NCBI GenBank assembly: GCA_022606425.2
Contig: JAHDVF020000172.1
Span: 806,001-870,000, forward strand
Direction of reading: 5' to 3'
Length of the DNA stretch: 64,000 nucleotides
Source: Lepidostoma basale
Lineage: Eukaryota > Arthropoda > Insecta > Trichoptera > Lepidostomatidae
Below the pieces are notes generated by a model, which saw only the letters and a program-made list of their open reading frames with translations, was not told the DNA's origin and did not search any database. Of this stretch, positions 1 through 10,015 are shown one piece after another; the first letter of the stretch is position 1, and the number at the start of each line of letters is the position of its first letter. A program made the translations under genes and the position numbers.

Positions 1-117
1 TCACCTAGCTAGGGAGATATCAAATGCCATTAGTTCTTATATACAAACAGCAATATATTACTAGCATAAAATATTATAAAACTTCTAGAACACATACGTT
101 TTTAACAATACAATACA

Positions 118-548
118 AACCATCACGCCGTTTCCCCGCAGGGGTAGGCAAAGAGAATGGACCGCCACACTACTCTATCCTGGCAAACCTCTTTAGCTTC
201 CTCCAAATTCACACAACGAGTCATACACGCACGTCGATTCCTCCGACTTCTAACATGACCAACCTTTAAAATTTGATTAATTTGGTCATGCCATGTTTTC
301 CTCGGTCTGCCTCGACTCCATCCTTTCATAATTTTGCTCATAATCATTCTTCCGCTCTACATTCCTTTCTTATATCAGCATTTGCGATTCTGTCGTATAT
401 CGTTCTACCACACAAACGTCTTAGGGACCTCATCTCTACCGCATTTATTCTGCTCTCATCCTTCTTCTGTCAGTTCCATGCTTCGCTTCCATACATTAGG
501 GTTGGGACCAGAACTCCATTGTGAAACGGCCGTTTTCGCTCTACGTTT
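118..548 (-). mobile_element. RTE1 non-LTR retrotransposon, 5'-truncated 3' end with internal deletion
   Basis: Minus-strand translation gives the RTE1 C-terminal blocks: GRPRKTWHDQINQI, VGHVRSRRNRRACMTRC and the end WRSILFAYPCGETA. Compared with the copy at 1401, about 100 bases covering the LRWFGH segment are deleted near 310. The element's 3' end lies at the left, next to a short CAA-rich tail. It is 5'-truncated near 545, where homology with the copies at 36000 and 44580 stops. Confidence 0.8.
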
Positions 549-1300
549 TTAAAAAGATTAATATTTCACATGGAAATACACAAATAAAATAAATCATACA
601 GACCCACTTTTTAAGAGCCAGCAGATCTCAAGAATTTCCAAAGTTAAACATTGGACGAAGTCAGTTAACATGATAGCCAAACTACGGCCACAGGAGAAGA
701 CACTTAACCCTCGGTAACTACTCAAGGGTCACCGTGACCCTGTGAACTTTGTAAACAAAATTTTCGTACGATAACTCTTAGACAACCCCTCTACCCCGTC
801 CATATATTCTCAGTATTGCAGTATTACGCCCACGCTTGCGCTTGGTGGGTGTGTTCAGCCGTTCTGTGCACATTTCGCGCTATACCAGAAGTGACGGGGC
901 CACGGTGACCCTTGAATATCATCAATGTCAGTAATAGATAACCATTGTTTTTTTAAATCGTTTTCTCTAGTTTAACATATTATTTTAAGAGGTTAATTCG
1001 CGTTATTTGGTAATCAAACTATGATCATGATCCCCAGATACCAACGAGACAACTATAAATTAGTATTAGCCAATATTGTTTCGTAATTACCTATATTTGC
1101 CGAAGAAGTAAAGGTATTTTCTGGCATAACTCAAACAACGCATTATATTATTTGTATCGGCCGAACGTCCATTAGTCACTAGAAGAGACAGGGCGAAAGA
1201 TAACAAATTAGAGGCAATATCTAATATTTTCTCCGAATGGATAAGACTTTGGTCCCGAAAACTAACATATGTGGGAACTGTGAAGTCAAATAAGAGAGGG
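269..1300. repeat. Large direct repeat, copy 1, ending at the assembly gap
   Basis: This segment is repeated almost base for base at 1401-2508, with an offset of 1216 near position 481 and 1208 at the end. The copies differ by substitutions, an approximately 100-base deletion here and a small indel near 990. Because the repeat runs exactly to the N gap, two overlapping or allelic contigs joined by a placeholder gap is the simplest reading. A real tandem duplication is the alternative. Confidence 0.85.
704..956. mobile_element. piggyBac-like non-autonomous element, possible
   Basis: It begins TTAACCCTCGGTAACTAC at 704, followed by the palindrome GGGTCACCGTGACCC. An inverted copy of that block (CACGGTGACCCTTGAA) lies near 901-916, and TTAA recurs at 953-956. 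TTAA targets and subterminal GGGTCA-TGACCC blocks are typical of piggyBac-like elements. The right terminus is decayed and there is no transposase, so assignment is by ends only. Confidence 0.45.
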
Positions 1301-1400
1301 NNNNNNNNNNNNNNNNNNNNNNNNNNNNNNNNNNNNNNNNNNNNNNNNNNNNNNNNNNNNNNNNNNNNNNNNNNNNNNNNNNNNNNNNNNNNNNNNNNNN
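1301..1400. other. Assembly gap of 100 N
   Basis: Exactly one hundred N, the usual placeholder for a gap of unknown size. Both flanks belong to the same 1.1-kb repeat. Any reading frame crossing it is meaningless. Confidence 0.99.
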
Positions 1401-1764
1401 AATTTGATTAATTGGGTCATGCCATGTTTTCCTCGGTCTGCCTTGACTTCGTACCCTATTTACATCATTAACGTATACTTTCTTAACCATTCTTTCTCCA
1501 TCCATGCGTTCCATATGTCCGAACCAACGCAGCGATCCTTTCATAATTTTGCTCATAATCATTTTTCCGCTCTACATTCCTTTCTTATATCAGCATTTGA
1601 GATTCTGTCGTATATCGTTCTACCATACATAACGTCTTAGGGACCTCATCTCTACCGCATTTATTCTGCTCTCGTCCTTCTTCTGCCAGTTCCATGCTTC
1701 GCTTCCATACATTAGGGTTGGGACCAGAACTCCATTGTGAAACGGCCGTTTTCGCTCTACGTTT
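1401..1764 (-). mobile_element. RTE1 retrotransposon fragment cut by the gap
   Basis: The minus strand encodes the RTE1 blocks SLRWFGHMERMDGERMVKKVYVNDVN and GRPRKTWHDPINQI. The 3' end of the element is lost in the gap. It shares its 5' truncation point (ctctacgtttttaaaaag) with the copy at 118-548, so both derive from one insertion. Confidence 0.8.
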
Positions 1765-1919
1765 TTAAAAAGATTAATATTTCACATGGAAATACACAAA
1801 TAAAATAAATCATACAGACCCACTTTTTAAGAGCCAGCAGATCTCAAAAATTTCCAAAGTTAAACATTGGACGAAGTCAGTTAACATGATAGCCAAACTA
1901 CGGCCACAGGAGAAGACAC

Positions 1920-2170
1920 TTAACCCTCGGTAACAACTCAAGGGTCACCGTGACCCTGTGAACTTTGTAAACAAAATTTTCGTACGATAACTCTTAAACA
2001 ACCCCTCTCCCCCGTCCATATATTCTCAGTATTGCAGTATTGCGCCCACGCTTGCGCTTGGTAGGTGTGTTCAGCCGTTCTGTGAACATTTCGCGCTATA
2101 CCAGTAGTGACGGGGTCACGGTGACCCTTGAATATCATCAATGTCAGTAATAGATAACCATTTTTTTTAA
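1920..2170. mobile_element. piggyBac-like element, second copy within the duplication
   Basis: Counterpart of 704-956: TTAA at 1920-1923, the GGGTCACCGTGACCC palindrome near 1941, its inverted partner near 2115 and TTAA at 2167-2170. It exists because the host segment is duplicated, not as an independent insertion. Confidence 0.45.
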
Positions 2171-2758
2171 AATCGTTTTCTCTAGTTTAACATATTATTT
2201 TAAGTTCGCGTTATTTGGTAATCAAACTATGATCATGATCCCCAGATACCAACGAGACAACTATAAATTAGTATTAGCCAATATTGTTTCGTAATTACCT
2301 ATATTTGCCGAAGAAGTAAAGGTATTTTCTGGCATAACTCAAACAACGCATTATATTATTTGTATCGGCCGAACGTCCATTAGTCACTAGAAGAGACAGG
2401 GCGAAAGATAACAAATTAGCGGCTATATCTAATATTTTCTCCGAATGGGTAAGACTGTGGTCCCGAAAACTAACATATGTGGGAACTGTGAAGTCAAATA
2501 AGAGAGGGTTTGGCTTCACAGCTAAAATAACAATGACATCATATGTTCCTAAAAAAATCAAAAGCTGTGGTTCTTATTTCTAGCATGCATCACGATAGCA
2601 AGATAGTTTCTGATCAACACAAAAAGCCGGAGACAAATTTTATAATGAGACAAGTCTGGGTTGACGCCTTGGACCAAAAGTGTGCCAACTTCTCAGTTGC
2701 CAGGGCAAGTCGACGGTGAATTTACGCTATGGTTAATATTACAACCGTCAATAGTTAA

Positions 2759-3110
2759 TTTTTTTTTTTTTTTTTTCAATAGCCGTTGTCGTCCACTGCT
2801 GGACACATAGGCCTCCCCCATACTTCTTCATGTATGACATGTCATACGGGGGGTGGTTGGCATTACAACGCCACGCTTGCCAGACGGGTTGGCGAGGTGT
2901 CCTTCCACGTTAGCCTATGCATCAATATTATCCACCGAGGTTATTCACACTCGATCTCTAACATTTCGCATAGTTTCCAGGGGAGACCAAAGTCGAGGAG
3001 GTGTGGATAGGCACTTGGGATCAGATCAATCCTCCAGCGTAGCATGGCCATCACCACGGTGATGGCCATGCACCGCTCGAAGAGTCAATAGGATCCCCCT
3101 TACTCCCCCT
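2759..3110 (-). mobile_element. Non-LTR retrotransposon 3' end with poly(A)
   Basis: A T run at 2759-2776 followed by tcgtccactgctggacac is the minus-strand end of a retrotransposon with a poly(A) tail. The phrase recurs at 54691 in a related minus-strand piece. Translation toward the tail gives broken peptide pieces such as LRWRIDLIPSAYPHLLDFG. Family assignment within non-LTR elements is uncertain. Confidence 0.55.
3042..3071. repeat. Perfect 14-bp hairpin inside the retrotransposon piece
   Basis: GCATGGCCATCACC and its exact reverse complement are separated by two bases (AC). It lies inside the 2759-3110 element, so it probably arose within that element. Confidence 0.8.
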
Positions 3111-3474
3111 AAATTTTATTACACATGTTGAAGTTACAGGAAAGCCATTTAATAGACCCAACAACGTTGGTATAGAGTTATGCCTGCCATACTCTCGTCA
3201 GCAATTTTACAATGAAAAGTACCCCGACAATTACGTATGAAACATCAAGGGTATTTAAACTGCTGCTGCCTGAATGATCTGTTCCAGCTGTCTCTAATGT
3301 TGCATCCAAAAGAAAGCTTTGCACTATTTGCCCACATAAAAAAGATCGAAAAACGAACAATGTTTGATCCTCTTTTAAAATTTTAATTTGCAACACTGCT
3401 AAATTTGTATGTCCAAACTATTTAGATAACAAGTAATCGTGTGTCATTTCATTACTAAATATTTATTTTTTCAT

Positions 3475-3673
3475 AATAATTAAATAAAACGATGTTTTTT
3501 AACTACTTCCACTTTTGTCTTTATTTAGACAGCGACCGGTTTCGCCAGGCTCGCTGGCACGACAGACTGGCATTGACCAGTCTGTCGATGCCAGCGAGCC
3601 TGGCGAAACCGGTCGCTGTCTAAATAAAGATAAAAGTGGAAGTAGTTAAAAAACATCGTTTTATTTAATTATT
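3475..3673. repeat. Family D foldback element
   Basis: Arms of about 93 bp (3475-3568 and 3581-3673) are nearly perfect reverse complements and contain CAGCGACCGGTTTCGCC and its complement. The right arm continues into the tandem repeat starting at 3579. A single left-type arm occurs at 23125-23215, and an internal piece at 40561-40635, so D is an interspersed family. Confidence 0.85.
3578..3618 (+). ncRNA. Hammerhead-like motif, family D unit 1
   Basis: In order: CAGU (stem I), CUGUCGA (core with A6 replaced by U), extra U, stem II GCCAG over CUGGC, GAAAC, CG, GUC, then GCUG, which pairs with CAGU if a G-U pair is allowed. Hammerhead layout, but the A6 change would be expected to weaken or abolish cleavage. 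Confidence 0.45.
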
Positions 3674-4020
3674 ATTTAAAATGAACTTCCATCGAGAGAT
3701 TTCAGTAAAATCATTTGATTTATTTTTTCATAAATAGTGTGTTTTATTTTTATATTTCTATTCGTAAACAAAATAAACAGTTTGTTTTTGAATGCATACA
3801 GTCTGTCGATGCCAGCGAGTCTGGCGAAACCGGTCGCTGTCTAAATAAAGACAAAAGTGGAAGTAGTTAAAAAACATCGTTTTATTTAATTATTATTTAA
3901 AATGAGCTTCCATTGAGAGATTTCAGTAAAATCATTTGATTTATTTTTTCATAAATAGTGTGTTTTATTTTTATATTTCTATTCGTAAACAAAATAAACA
4001 GTTTGTTTTTGAATGCATAC
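3579..4020 (+). repeat. Family D 221-bp tandem dimer
   Basis: Two direct copies of a 221-bp unit, 3579-3799 and 3800-4020, differ at only a few positions. Each unit starts with the hammerhead-like motif and ends gaatgcatac. A head-to-tail dimer with one motif per unit resembles the tandem terminal arrangement known in Penelope-like elements and retrozymes. Confidence 0.9.
3798..3840 (+). ncRNA. Hammerhead-like motif, family D unit 2
   Basis: Stem I is 5 bp here: ACAGU at 3798-3802 with GCUGU at 3836-3840, including one G-U. The 5' side comes from the end of unit 1, so the tandem junction itself completes the fold. The stem II hairpin, GAAAC and GUC are intact; A6 is U. Confidence 0.5.
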
Positions 4021-4140
4021 AAATACTTGTAGACAAATACTGGATTTTACCCATTGCAGGTTAATCAATTTTTAAGGATTAAAATAAAATGCAGTATTTG
4101 TCTACAAGTATTTGTATACATTCAAAAACAAATTGTATAA
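4012..4140. repeat. Family F terminal palindrome
   Basis: gcatacaaatacttgtagac near 4014 is followed about 85 bases later by its near-exact reverse complement (gtctacaagtatttgtat, near 4100). The same terminal sequence occurs at 7436-7465 and, diverged, at 39243, always at the edge of the family F repeat. Confidence 0.7.
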
Positions 4141-4179
4141 AAACTGGTCCAAGTTAGAAGCATAAAAATTGGAGATTGG

Positions 4180-4545
4180 ATCTCCAGGCGTGGTCTAGGA
4201 ATGTATGATAACTGCGTAGCCTTTCACATTGCATTAATAAAGATTTTTTGCTTAATGCTTACATATAATCTTAATAGATGTCGTTAGTGTAGATTGACCT
4301 AAAAAATGTGAAGTGTTTCTCAACATAGTAGCATATACTCGTATGGTATATATCTTTCAAAAATTTGTCAGACGTGGTGGTTGTAGGAAGGGTGGAATAG
4401 AGAATGTTGTTAACATAAAGCGATCACTTAACCCAACCAATGACAGGTCGTACTTCCTGTAAACGCCTCGGCCACCATATTCTGTTCCCAGAAAACAATT
4501 TACATCTTCGTCTCTATTGAGATACAATTAATCTTTAAAAAATAA
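4180..4545 (+). repeat. Family F interspersed repeat, copy 1
   Basis: Shared with 7185-7470 (reverse), 39240-39570 and 46735-47040. Conserved blocks: tagtgtagattga, aatttgtcagacgtggtgg, cctgtaaacgcctcg, and tattgagatacaattaatc at the end. No reading frame or recognised tRNA-like head; class unknown. Confidence 0.75.
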
Positions 4546-4559
4546 ACAGTGTTTTAATG

Positions 4560-4626
4560 GGAGGGTCAAATTGACCCTTGAATAGTAACCGTGTAACTTT
4601 TATTTTGGGTAGTAACCTAGTGTTAA
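4560..4626 (-). mobile_element. piggyBac-like terminus
   Basis: Read on the minus strand it starts TTAACACTAGGTTACTACCC and runs to TTCAAGGGTCAATTTGACCC. This parallels the end at 704 (TTAACCCTCGGTAACTAC, then GGGTCACCGTGACCC). Only one end is visible. Confidence 0.45.
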
Positions 4627-4894
4627 AGAAGAAAATTGTCGTGTTTATGAAAATTCAAGAGTGATTTAGTCCAAGGAATAACTTCTGGCTAACTTTACTC
4701 ACTGCTGTATACCGCATTATTTCCATATGCCGCAGTTTATCATTAACACTTGTATACTATGGGACTTATTCTACCGCTAGATTAGGTAGTAAAATTTTGG
4801 GCTTCTCTATGAATGTGGAGGGTGGAGGGTGAGTTATAACCAAGAACTGGAAGGTCTTTACTACGAGCCAAACATTGTGAAATTTATACAAATA

Positions 4895-5228
4895 CATTGC
4901 AGCATCAAGCGCCAAATTATATAAAAAAAATTACCATTAAATACAGAATCTTATATTAACACTGAAGAAGGACTGTTGGAGGAAGTGTTGTGTATACAAA
5001 GCATATAAAAAAGAAAAAGAGAAATTAACCATCATAACAACACAAAGTATGACGTATATAGAAGAAATTCTGAATGCAAGTGTAGCATCAAACGCGAAAT
5101 TATATTAAAAAAATTCACCATTAAATACAGAATCGTAGTAAATAGAATGTAAATACGACCAGTAAATAGAATCGTATCTCAACACTGAAGGAGGACTGTT
5201 TGTCCGAAACAGTCCTTGTTTAATATAA
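4895..5228 (+). repeat. Diverged higher-order repeat before the minisatellite
   Basis: Two related blocks share gcatcaa-cg-aaattatat, accattaaatacagaatc and aacactgaag. They alternate with the gtgttgtatatacaaag segment used in the array that follows. A 10-bp hairpin, AGGACTGTTT over AAACAGTCCT, lies at 5188-5217. Confidence 0.7.
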
Positions 5229-5684
5229 GTGTTGTATATACAAAGTATATAAAAAAGAAAAAGAGAAATATACCATCATAACAACACAAAGTATGGCGTA
5301 TATAGAAGAAATACATCGTAGATTGTTGGGACACCTCCAGCGTACACATGGAAGAAGACCAATTCGGTCTTCTTCCATAGGTGTTGTATATACAAAGTAT
5401 ATAAAAAAAAAAAAGAGAAATAAACCATCATAACAACATAAAGTATGGCGTATATAAAAGAAATACATCGTAGATTGTTGGGACACCTCCAGCGAACCTA
5501 TGGAAGAAGACCAATTCGGTCTTTTTCCGTAGGTGTTGTATATACAAAGTATATAAAAAAGAAAAAAAGAAATAAACCATCATAACAACACAAAGTATGG
5601 CGTATATAGAAGAAATGCATCGTAGATTGTTGGGACACCTCCAGCGTACCTATGGAGGAAGACCGAATTCCATGGAAGATTTTC
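5229..5684 (+). repeat. 152-bp minisatellite, three units
   Basis: gtgttgtatatacaaagtat starts at 5229, 5381 and 5533, an exact 152-bp period. Each unit carries atcgtagattgttgggacac, which translates to a retrotransposon-like LLGHLQR segment. The first two units end in an inverted repeat (ggaagaagacc over ggtcttcttcc in the first). The array seems to have grown from an RTE-like coding piece. Confidence 0.9.
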
Positions 5685-5870
5685 AATACAAGACCAGAAG
5701 AAAAACAAAGTGTGGAAAGACCAAAACTGAGATGAATGGATGGTGCGGAGGGGGACCACAGGGCAATTGGTGTTTCAAACTGTAGAATGCGGTCGATGGA
5801 CCGGGGAAAGCGGCAAATAATTTTGGAGGAGACTAGGGCTCATGGTGGGTTATAGCACCATTGTTGATTG
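5600..5870 (+). mobile_element. RTE-like 3' coding remnant after the minisatellite
   Basis: Plus-strand frames give HRRLLGHLQRTYGGRP, then after frameshifts a segment resembling the usual retrotransposon end with QIILEETRAHGGL. Broken; 5' side merged with the minisatellite. Confidence 0.5.
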
Positions 5871-6557
5871 ATTCTATCGTTAGATTTATATCAAAATATC
5901 AAGCATTATACCACTTAATTATGTATGGAAACTCAGTCATTTTATAGTTTCAAAAGCGGTCCCATTTTGAATAGCTAAACTATATTAATTAATTATTCTA
6001 TTGAATATAATGGCATTCAAAGGGTACACATTAAGTATCTGAATAATGTATTATTATCTTTCACCCTTTCTATGCTCTTAATAAATGCTAGCATACGTCA
6101 TCTTAATGGAGGAACAGCTGTCCCAGAACTAAAAGGGGCATTAGAGCCTTTTCTTCTCTTGTGTGTTCTAATGCACAACGCTCTCTTACCCTATATAAGA
6201 GATATGAGTACATTATGTAATACGTACTCCTTATTTAATAAGTTCACATGTGAGTTTATTATAGAACCCAAGACGTTATGTATTTCTATTTTCAACCCAA
6301 AAAGACTTGAATTTTAATGGAAAATAATTTATAATTATAACATTTGAATTTACAATTAATATATATGAAAAATTATGTGAACACTGTTACAAAGCAAAAT
6401 AATATATTGTTAAATTTTGAATCCGCAATGCAAAGTAATGGTAAATTTTGAAGAAAACGTATGTTTTATAGAATTTTAATTTAGTTTTAAATAACAACAT
6501 GTTCCGCTTAGATGAATTTTTTTTTACTCGTATACTTATTTATGTATATTTGTTGTA
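5870..6557. other. AT-rich DNA, nothing recognised
   Basis: No repeat family or coding signal seen. An 81-codon open stretch near 6072 has no family motif. Confidence 0.5.
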
Positions 6558-6680
6558 TGCGACAAAACATGCCATTTCTATAAAATAGAATAAAACTTCT
6601 AGAAAACAGAGGTTCTCATTTATTATATAATATATGAATTATTACGGAGTTTTACACCCAGTGTTAAAGAAACAATAAAG
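6558..6680 (+). repeat. Family E right arm
   Basis: Carries the family landmarks in order: gcgacaaaacatgccatttc, taaaacttctagaaaacag, acggagttttacac, gaaacaataaa. No inverted left arm is seen. Confidence 0.7.
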
Positions 6681-6778
6681 AAAAACATATTTCGTAATGA
6701 GTGTCGATTTATGAAACAAACGTTATGTCCAAATGTTGTTGAGAAAATATATGGATTCATTTAAGTGGGTTTAGTGAA

Positions 6779-6812
6779 AGGTCCCGGGTTCGATTCCCAG
6801 CGACGGCGCATT
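6779..6812 (+). mobile_element. tRNA-derived SINE fragment, B box only
   Basis: aggtcccgggttcgattccc matches the B-box half of the SINE at 26858. It directly abuts a family E arm, so a later insertion or deletion removed the rest. Confidence 0.6.
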
Positions 6813-6814
6813 TG

Positions 6815-6885
6815 AACAGGCGTTTTATTCGTGTTAATTATTTAACAAGGAGTTGTACATCATTGTTCGAGAAACAATAAATAAG
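6815..6885 (+). repeat. Family E terminal fragment
   Basis: ggcgttttattcgtgttaat through cattgttcgagaaacaataa matches the outer part of an E right arm. Confidence 0.65.
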
Positions 6886-7033
6886 TTTTACTACTTATAA
6901 CAATGCAGTTTTACAATAACCTGTCCAGTAGTGACTTTTTTGAACTCATTAAAATAATAAGAATTCTATGCCTAATCATAAAATATTAAAGGACGATACA
7001 TGTTACACTTTTACAATAAAAAATATCAATCAA

Positions 7034-7162
7034 ATGCGAATGAAAACGACTGTTTCCCATAAAAAAACTATTATATTTTATGTGAATGACATTCTTCGCC
7101 TGTCTAAGGCATTGTCAAATTATTTAATATGAAGTTTTACATCACTGTTCAAGAAATAATTA
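7034..7162. repeat. Family E, fused left arm and right terminus
   Basis: Left arm gcgaatgaaaacgactg through cgcctgtctaaggcattgtc, followed directly by the right terminus atttaatatgaagttttac and tgttcaagaaataat. The centre and the right hammerhead-like half are missing. Confidence 0.7.
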
Positions 7163-7184
7163 ACAATATTAATCGATTTAGAGG

Positions 7185-7470
7185 GGAAAAAGTAAATGCT
7201 TTTTAAGGATTAATTGTATCTCAATAGAGACGAAGATGTACATTTTTTTGGAAACAGAATATTGTAGTCGAGGCGTTTACAGGACTTATGATCTGTCATT
7301 GGTTGGCTTAAGCGATCACTTCATGTTAACAACATTACGCATTCCGCCCTTCTTACGACCGCCACGTCTGACAAATTTTTGGAACTTGTATATTTGCTTC
7401 TATGTTTAAATAACTTCACATTTTAAGGTAGTATTTGTTTACAAGTATTTGTAAACATTCAAAAAAATAA
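7185..7470 (-). repeat. Family F interspersed repeat, copy 2
   Basis: Reverse orientation: attgtatctcaatagagac, gaggcgtttacaggac and the terminal gtatttgtttacaagtattt near 7436. The terminal block supports 7470 as the element edge. Confidence 0.75.
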
Positions 7471-7474
7471 ATGC

Positions 7475-8365
7475 TTTTTCATAAATAGACAATCATTGGT
7501 CTATCACAACAGATCGCTTATTTGTTGAACACAATTAGGATTATATCAAGACGAAAGCTTCTTTTTCTTTTCACATAAAATTATCGAACATTATTTTTAT
7601 TGTTAAATTACACATAAAACGCAACCTGACATTATAAGGTTAACAAGCAACAGGAGAGTGATGACGTCACGAATATTTAAAATGTGAATTAGTCCATCGG
7701 TATTATAGCAACATTGGTTCAAACATTTGTATCAAATGGTTTAGGGGTGCCAGTGTCGTTCGGTATTCGGGATGAAATTAAATAATAAAATATTTGTATA
7801 CACAATAGTATATGTACTGACAAACCACTAGACAGGTTAACATAATTATTTAATATAGTTCTAAGAAGTAAGTTTTGATCATACTAGGATATTAAGAATT
7901 ATTAAAAAGAATACATATTTTGTTAACTAAATTTGGTAAGTTGTTCTGAAAGTTGTTACTTTGTAAAGTGTTTTCTGGGAGAAGGGGTCGTTGCCGCTTC
8001 CGGGTTAACTTCTAGAGTGACTTCATTCCGGTCCATTAGGGAATCGACTCTGTTCAGGTACGTAAAAGAAGTAATCTAGTGTTCTTAGAGAAAACCAAGA
8101 CGGGTTGGTTCTGATTTTAAAATAATGGAGAAATATGTTGGGTCAAGTTTAGGTCGCAATTGTGAGGAAGTAATATTGCAAGATGGTGTGATAAAATATT
8201 TCTAATACTCTTTCATGAAAGTTAAAACATTTGAACACATTATTAAAGAGTAATTTAATTCCTTAATTTAGAAAGCTTTCAAGTTTTTACACCTGTTAAC
8301 CTATTTTAATGCTTATATATCAATTATTTAAAAAATCACGAACAGAATAAATCAACAAACTTTTT
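7475..8365. other. Apparently single-copy AT-rich DNA
   Basis: No repeat or gene recognised. 7970-8110 is less AT-rich (ggagaaggggtcgttgccgc) and has no partner elsewhere in the window. Confidence 0.4.
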
Positions 8366-8367
8366 TT

Positions 8368-8550
8368 TATTGTTTCTTAATTAATGTAAAACTCCATATG
8401 AAATAATTAATACTGTGAATAACATATTGTATGTGAATGCAATATTGGCATTATCAAATGTCTTTGATAATGCCTCAGATAGGCAAGGAATAAACATTTG
8501 ATAATGTCTTAAACATTATTCATTCACATAAAATATAATAAAACTCCATT
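8368..8550. repeat. Family E foldback, degenerate
   Basis: Left arm ttgtttcttaattaatg with aaaactccatatgaaataat, a centre with three copies of ttgataatg or its complement, and right arm cataaaatataataaaactc. The GAAAC part of the hammerhead-like core has been lost. Confidence 0.7.
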
Positions 8551-8552
8551 CA

Positions 8553-8785
8553 ACTGCTCCGAGACATGTATTGCCAAATTACTACAAGAGTAAAAAGCCC
8601 CGCGGGCATCAGTGAACCATTTGCTGTGGAGGTCGGAGTCCATCAGGGTTCAGCCCTGAGCTCTTTCCCTTTTAACATGGTTATGGACTACCTTACCAGA
8701 AATATACAGCAGTCTGTACTGTGGTGCATTCTCTATGCAGACGACATAGTTTTGATTGCGGAAGGGAAAGAAGAAGAAGAGAAGA
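8553..8785 (+). pseudogene. RTE-like reverse transcriptase palm fragment
   Basis: Frame from about 8566 reads VGVHQGSALSSFPFNMVMDY and then CILYADDIVLIAE. These are the GVHQGS-LSP-LF motif and the catalytic YADD box of non-LTR reverse transcriptases; the usual P after LS is S here. It is interior to the protein, ends in a GAAGAA-rich run and is not continuous with the next, oppositely oriented RTE1 piece. Confidence 0.8.
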
Positions 8786-8815
8786 AGAAGTTTTCATTCG
8801 TATTAATTAACCGAC

Positions 8816-8966
8816 TAACCATCACGCTGTCTCTCCGAGGGGGAAGGCAGGTCGTTTCCACAATATTCATACATCGTGGTCATGCACGCACGTTGATTCC
8901 CCTCGACTCCTCACATGTCCGACATTTAATATTTGGTTGATTTGATCGTGCCATGTTTTCCTCGTT
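8816..8966 (-). mobile_element. RTE1 3' end fragment
   Basis: ccgactaaccatcacgctgt and tacatcgtggtcatgcacgc are the RTE1 terminus in minus orientation. Translation is broken. Confidence 0.7.
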
Positions 8967-9197
8967 TAACTAAAAAATAGAATTAACTGATAAAACAGTG
9001 CAAAGACGTATTATTGTAATAATCTTTATTGAAGAGGCCTACATGCACCTTTGTAGAGATGGCTAGTGAGAAGAATAAGAAGAACTCAAGTTTTTAAAAT
9101 TATGGGCGTGCATAGATGAATCGATATTATATCAAGAAGAACATTTTTTCATCATTTCTGCCTTTCTCTTTCGTGAAACGGGTTTTGTAATGAGTCT

Positions 9198-9496
9198 GTA
9201 ATCTGTTTTCTAGAAGTTTTATTATATTTGATATGAATGACGTGTTTCCCCTGTCTAAGGCATTATCTAATGTATTAATTCCTGTCCACTCTTTGAGCTC
9301 CCGAACAATGTACGCTCATTGTAAATTTCCCACCAACATTATGAACAAAATTGCTGACGATTAATCACAATTCACATTAAATAAAGAATATGAAACATGT
9401 CATTCTAATAAAATATAATAAAACTTCTAGAAAACGAACGTTTTCATTAGTATTAATTATTTAACATAGAGTTTTACATCATTGTTCAACAAATAG
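9198..9496. repeat. Family E element with both arms and unique interior
   Basis: Left arm 9198-9275 (tctgttttctagaagtttta to ctaaggcattatc), right arm 9385-9496 (tgaaacatgtcattc, aaacttctagaaaacgaacg, gagttttacatcattgttca). About 110 bases of unshared, more GC-balanced DNA separate them. Confidence 0.75.
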
Positions 9497-9904
9497 TAAT
9501 CTTATTTATATCCTTATCTATTTGTTATTATTACATACTCGTATATTGTTTTTTTATTAAATGATATCTCTTGAATCCATTTTTCTTTTGTAGATATGCT
9601 TTGAAATTCGGCTTAACAAAAATACATTCAATTCGTTCTTCTCTTCAATATCACGTCACATTATTTTATTTTATTACAGGCATGATTTGTTTCTGAATCC
9701 TATTAGATGTGCCAGGAAGCAGATTTCGTATATTTCCTCAGATACACCTGCGATTTATTGAAGACATGTCCACAAAAAACTATTCGCCAAATTATTTCAG
9801 ATTCGGATTCGTTTAATAACAACGATTTATCAAATCGAAGGACACCAGAATAAACGTTATTTAAGTCGTTTTATATACATATAATATGTACCAGTATTTT
9901 ATGT

Positions 9905-10015
9905 ATAATAAATGCTGACTTTTATTAATGGAAGTGAATCATGGAACTGGCTAAAAATGGATGAAAGTGGAATAATTGCAGTAGAAAACAGATCTCTTAA
10001 ACGAATAACTAACTA
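9905..10015 (+). mobile_element. RTE1 internal fragment
   Basis: gaatcatggaactggctaaa and gcagtagaaaacagatctct correspond to the ESWNW and AVE-RSL part of RTE1. Short and decayed; it runs directly into a minus-strand RTE1 end. Confidence 0.6.

Larger units (their letters stand above)
1401..2508. repeat. Large direct repeat, copy 2, starting at the assembly gap
   Basis: Near-identical to 269-1300. It lacks the internal deletion and so keeps the retrotransposon segment missing in copy 1. After 2508 the sequence runs into unique DNA (tttggcttcacagc), whereas copy 1 stops at the gap. Confidence 0.85.

Noticed and set aside
24..269. Plus-strand frames over the RTE1 regions (for example 24-269, 44228-44425)
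   Set aside because: They are antisense shadows of minus-strand retrotransposon coding sequence.
1221..1562. 113-codon minus-strand frame across the gap
   Set aside because: It runs through 100 N; only the RTE1 part outside the gap is meaningful.
5229..5684. CRISPR array
   Set aside because: Repeats are 152 bp and contiguous without variable spacers, in a eukaryotic context.
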